From an uncultured Planctomycetota bacterium (GTDB lineage Bacteria; Planctomycetota; Planctomycetia; Pirellulales; Thermoguttaceae): 64,000 bases of DNA. Below are positions 62,261-64,000 of this stretch, one piece after another. The stretch lies in NCBI GenBank assembly GCA_902796885.1, contig CADBQY010000114.1, positions 1 through 64,000 of the forward strand, written 5' to 3'. The position numbers and the translations under genes are program-made. The notes beneath the pieces are model-generated. The model searched no databases. It was given only the letters and a program-made list of their open reading frames with translations, and had not been told where the DNA came from. Numbering within the stretch: the stretch's first letter is position 1; each line of letters opens with the position of its first letter.

Positions 62261-63571
62261 CTATTTCCCTTCCCCGGTCAGGTTGGTGCCGTCGGGGACG
62301 GAGGCGTTCTTTTCGACGCAGATCACGCCGTCGCGGATCTGGCCGTAGAAACTTTCGCGCGTTTCGACAATCCCGTTCGGATTGGCAATCGTGACGTTCC
62401 GGCCGATGGCGCAGTTCTTGTCGACGATCGCCCCGTCGATCACCGTGTTGTCGCCGATTCCGATCGGCACTTTCCCCTCGGCGGCGACCTGATCCAGTTC
62501 TTTGCGCGTCTGGTAGAAATCCTGCCCCATCAGGATCGTGTTGCGGATCACGCAGTTTTTGCCGATCTGCGAACGGAGTCCCACGATCGAGTTTTCGATC
62601 ACCGTCCCTTCCCCGATCGTGCAGCCGTCAGCGATCAGGCTCGAGACGATCTTCGCGCCGCCGATCCGCGAGGCGGGAAGGAAGTTCGGGCGGGTGTAGG
62701 TCGGCGACGAAGCGGTCGAAAGCGCGAACGGCGGATTGTCGGAGGCCATCGCCAGGTTCGCTTCGAAGAAGGCGCCGATCGTACCGATGTCTTCCCAGTA
62801 GCCGTCGAACGGATGCACCTGAACGCGTTTGGTTCGGATGGCCGCGGGAAAAACCTCTTTCCCGAAATCCTTGTAGTCGGTCTTTTCGAGCGCGTCGATC
62901 AGGGTCTGCTTGTTGAACAGATAGATCCCCATACTCGCCAGGTATTCGCGGCCGCCCGCTTCGATCCCGAGCGACTCGATCGATTCCCGCGAAATCCGAA
63001 CGTGGTCGAGTTCCTGCTCGGTCTTCGGTTTTTCGAGAAACCCGACCACTTTACCCCGCGAATCAGGTTTGTCGGAAAGACGCATGATCCCGAATCCGGA
63101 CGCTTTGTCGCGCGTTACGGGCACCGCGGCGATCGTCACGTCGGCCTTGGCGTTGACGTGCGTCTCGATCATTTTGGCGAAATCCATCCGGTAAAGCTGG
63201 TCCCCCGAAAGGATCAGAACGTAGTCGATGTCGCGCTGGCTGATGTAGTTGATGTTCTGGCGGACGGCGTCGGCGGTTCCCTGATACCAGGCTCCGCTCT
63301 GGTTCGTCTGCTGCGCGGCCAGGATCTCGACGAAGCCGCGGCTGTAATCGTCGAAATTGTAACACCGGATATGATGATGGAGACTGACCGAGTTGAACTG
63401 CGTGGCGACGTAGATCCGGTTCAGACCGCTGTTGATGCAGTTCGACAGGGGAATGTCGATCAGGCGGTATTTCCCCCCGATCGGAACCGCGGGTTTCGCA
63501 CGGTATTTCGTCAGCGGATAAAGACGGGTCCCCTGCCCGCCTCCCAAAATCAGAACGACAACATTATTCAT
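62261..63571 (-). CDS. glgC: Glucose-1-phosphate adenylyltransferase
   Basis: GlgC makes ADP-glucose from ATP and glucose 1-phosphate, the committing step of bacterial glycogen synthesis. The 436-residue protein has GGGQGTRLYPLTKYRAKPAVP (nucleotide-binding loop; positions 10-30), GTADAVRQN, the catalytic LSGDQLYRMD, GFLEKPK and a C-terminal left-handed beta helix (VIENSIVGLRSQIG and following). Start ATG at 63571; the frame stays open to 63883, but that extension lacks conservation and overlaps the promoter. No other glg genes lie in the window. Confidence 0.95.
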   Translation of the reverse strand: MNNVVVLILGGGQGTRLYPLTKYRAKPAVPIGGKYRLIDIPLSNCINSGLNRIYVATQFNSVSLHHHIRCYNFDDYSRGFVEILAAQQTNQSGAWYQGTADAVRQNINYISQRDIDYVLILSGDQLYRMDFAKMIETHVNAKADVTIAAVPVTRDKASGFGIMRLSDKPDSRGKVVGFLEKPKTEQELDHVRISRESIESLGIEAGGREYLASMGIYLFNKQTLIDALEKTDYKDFGKEVFPAAIRTKRVQVHPFDGYWEDIGTIGAFFEANLAMASDNPPFALSTASSPTYTRPNFLPASRIGGAKIVSSLIADGCTIGEGTVIENSIVGLRSQIGKNCVIRNTILMGQDFYQTRKELDQVAAEGKVPIGIGDNTVIDGAIVDKNCAIGRNVTIANPNGIVETRESFYGQIRDGVICVEKNASVPDGTNLTGEGK

Positions 63572-64000
63572 CGCTGAACTTTCTTTTTGAAATTTGGCGG
63601 CTTTGAAGAAGAAAGGACGTTCGCCGGGATTTCGCCGCGGGACCGACCCTTTCGCCCCCTTAATTATAAACCGCGGCGCGGTTCCTTTCAAGTTTGATTG
63701 CGGCGGGTTCGGCGGGCGGAAGATAAAAAAATCCCGATCTCGGAAAACTTCGCGCTGAAAAAGGGATCCGAAACAATGTATCGATTTCGGTTTGAGTTCC
63801 CAATCGGGTGACGGCCGCTTGGGCAATAAATTCGGAACCTTTTTCTGAAGCTCTTCGAGATCGGGAGCGATGATCCTGATCATTTTGCCTGACAGGCAAA
63901 CGAGGTGTTCGTCCTTGAATTCCTTTCTGTTAGGGGTTGTTCTATCCTATCGATGAAACACAAATAAATTTCGAGCGCGCCGATCACCCCACCTTCGAAA
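63572..64000. other. Right-edge region upstream of glgC
   Basis: About 430 bases with no supported gene. It contains the glgC promoter and a near-perfect palindrome TTTGCCTGACAGGCAAA (63884-63900, 8-bp arms, one-base centre) that could be an operator. Sequence beyond 63960 may lead to a gene outside the window. Confidence 0.5.
63664..63692 (-). promoter_or_regulatory. glgC promoter
   Basis: On the minus strand, TTGAAA (63687-63692) and TATAAT (63664-63669) are separated by 17 bases, about 90 bases before the ATG. Confidence 0.72.

Noticed and set aside
63572-63883. N-terminal extension of glgC by 104 codons
   Set aside because: The extension has no GlgC similarity and includes the TTGAAA-17-TATAAT promoter; the conserved start is at 63571.

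Overview
The window looks like a chromosomal segment of a planctomycete, probably a Pirellulales-type or gut-associated lineage. The sequence signs are high GC with strong codon bias, two Hanks-type Ser/Thr kinases sharing an unusual N-terminal module, a secreted protein with a LEPR-XLL-like N-terminal motif (FENLEERLMM) followed by dockerin-type loops, a BRCT-MerR-TPR fusion, many secreted or lipoprotein genes of narrow distribution, and rsmH sitting outside any recognisable dcw division cluster. Lineage is inference from gene content; no rRNA is present.

Layout. 1-4 kb: end of a small basic protein gene, then a leftward unit leuA - small lipoprotein - GT2 glycosyltransferase - ChbG/HpnK-like deacetylase behind a good promoter. 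4-9 kb: a rightward kinase-receiver fusion, a 540-base leader region with two promoters and a perfect hairpin, dnaB, and a ZnuC-like ATPase. 9-16 kb: leftward AddB-like nuclease, trypsin-like protease, an unrecognised 513-residue protein and a flavodoxin-fold oxidoreductase. 16-20.4 kb: a lipoprotein, hemD, tRNA-Leu(UAG), thpR and coaD (ATGA-coupled), and a KaiC/RadA-like ATPase. 20.4-27 kb: a second kinase coupled to a YhaM-like exoribonuclease, a GH106-like secreted glycosidase candidate and a secreted unknown. 27-32.6 kb: rsmH, a 1051-residue acidic/repeat/LysM membrane protein and the BRCT-MerR-TPR protein. 32.6-42 kb: purL-purQ-metG, a degenerate prepilin peptidase and priA. 42-49 kb: an AMMECR1-MEMO fusion, an ABC/FtsX/DUF3299-like cluster, ricT-like PSP1 and tyrS. 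49-56.4 kb: CE15 esterase, TPR protein, rpiB, a GlmM-type mutase, a VWA protein, def and tRNA-Pro(UGG). 56.6-60 kb: a visibly lower-GC three-gene secreted-protein operon. 60-62.2 kb: acetyltransferase, cyclophilin-like lipoprotein and a gene remnant that look acquired. 62.2-64 kb: glgC.

Most of the window is housekeeping: translation (metG, tyrS, def, rsmH, two tRNAs), replication and repair (dnaB, priA, AddB-like), purine, haem, CoA, leucine, glycogen and amino-sugar precursor synthesis. The most notable accessory signal is at 56666-56694. An 11-G homopolymer occupies the spacer of an otherwise good promoter (TTTACA, exactly 17 bases, TATAAA) driving the low-GC surface/fibre-like operon. That is the architecture of a phase-variable promoter. 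Other items of note are a terminator placed directly after the glmM promoter, a possible non-coding transcript ahead of dnaB, and a kinase fused to a receiver-like domain.
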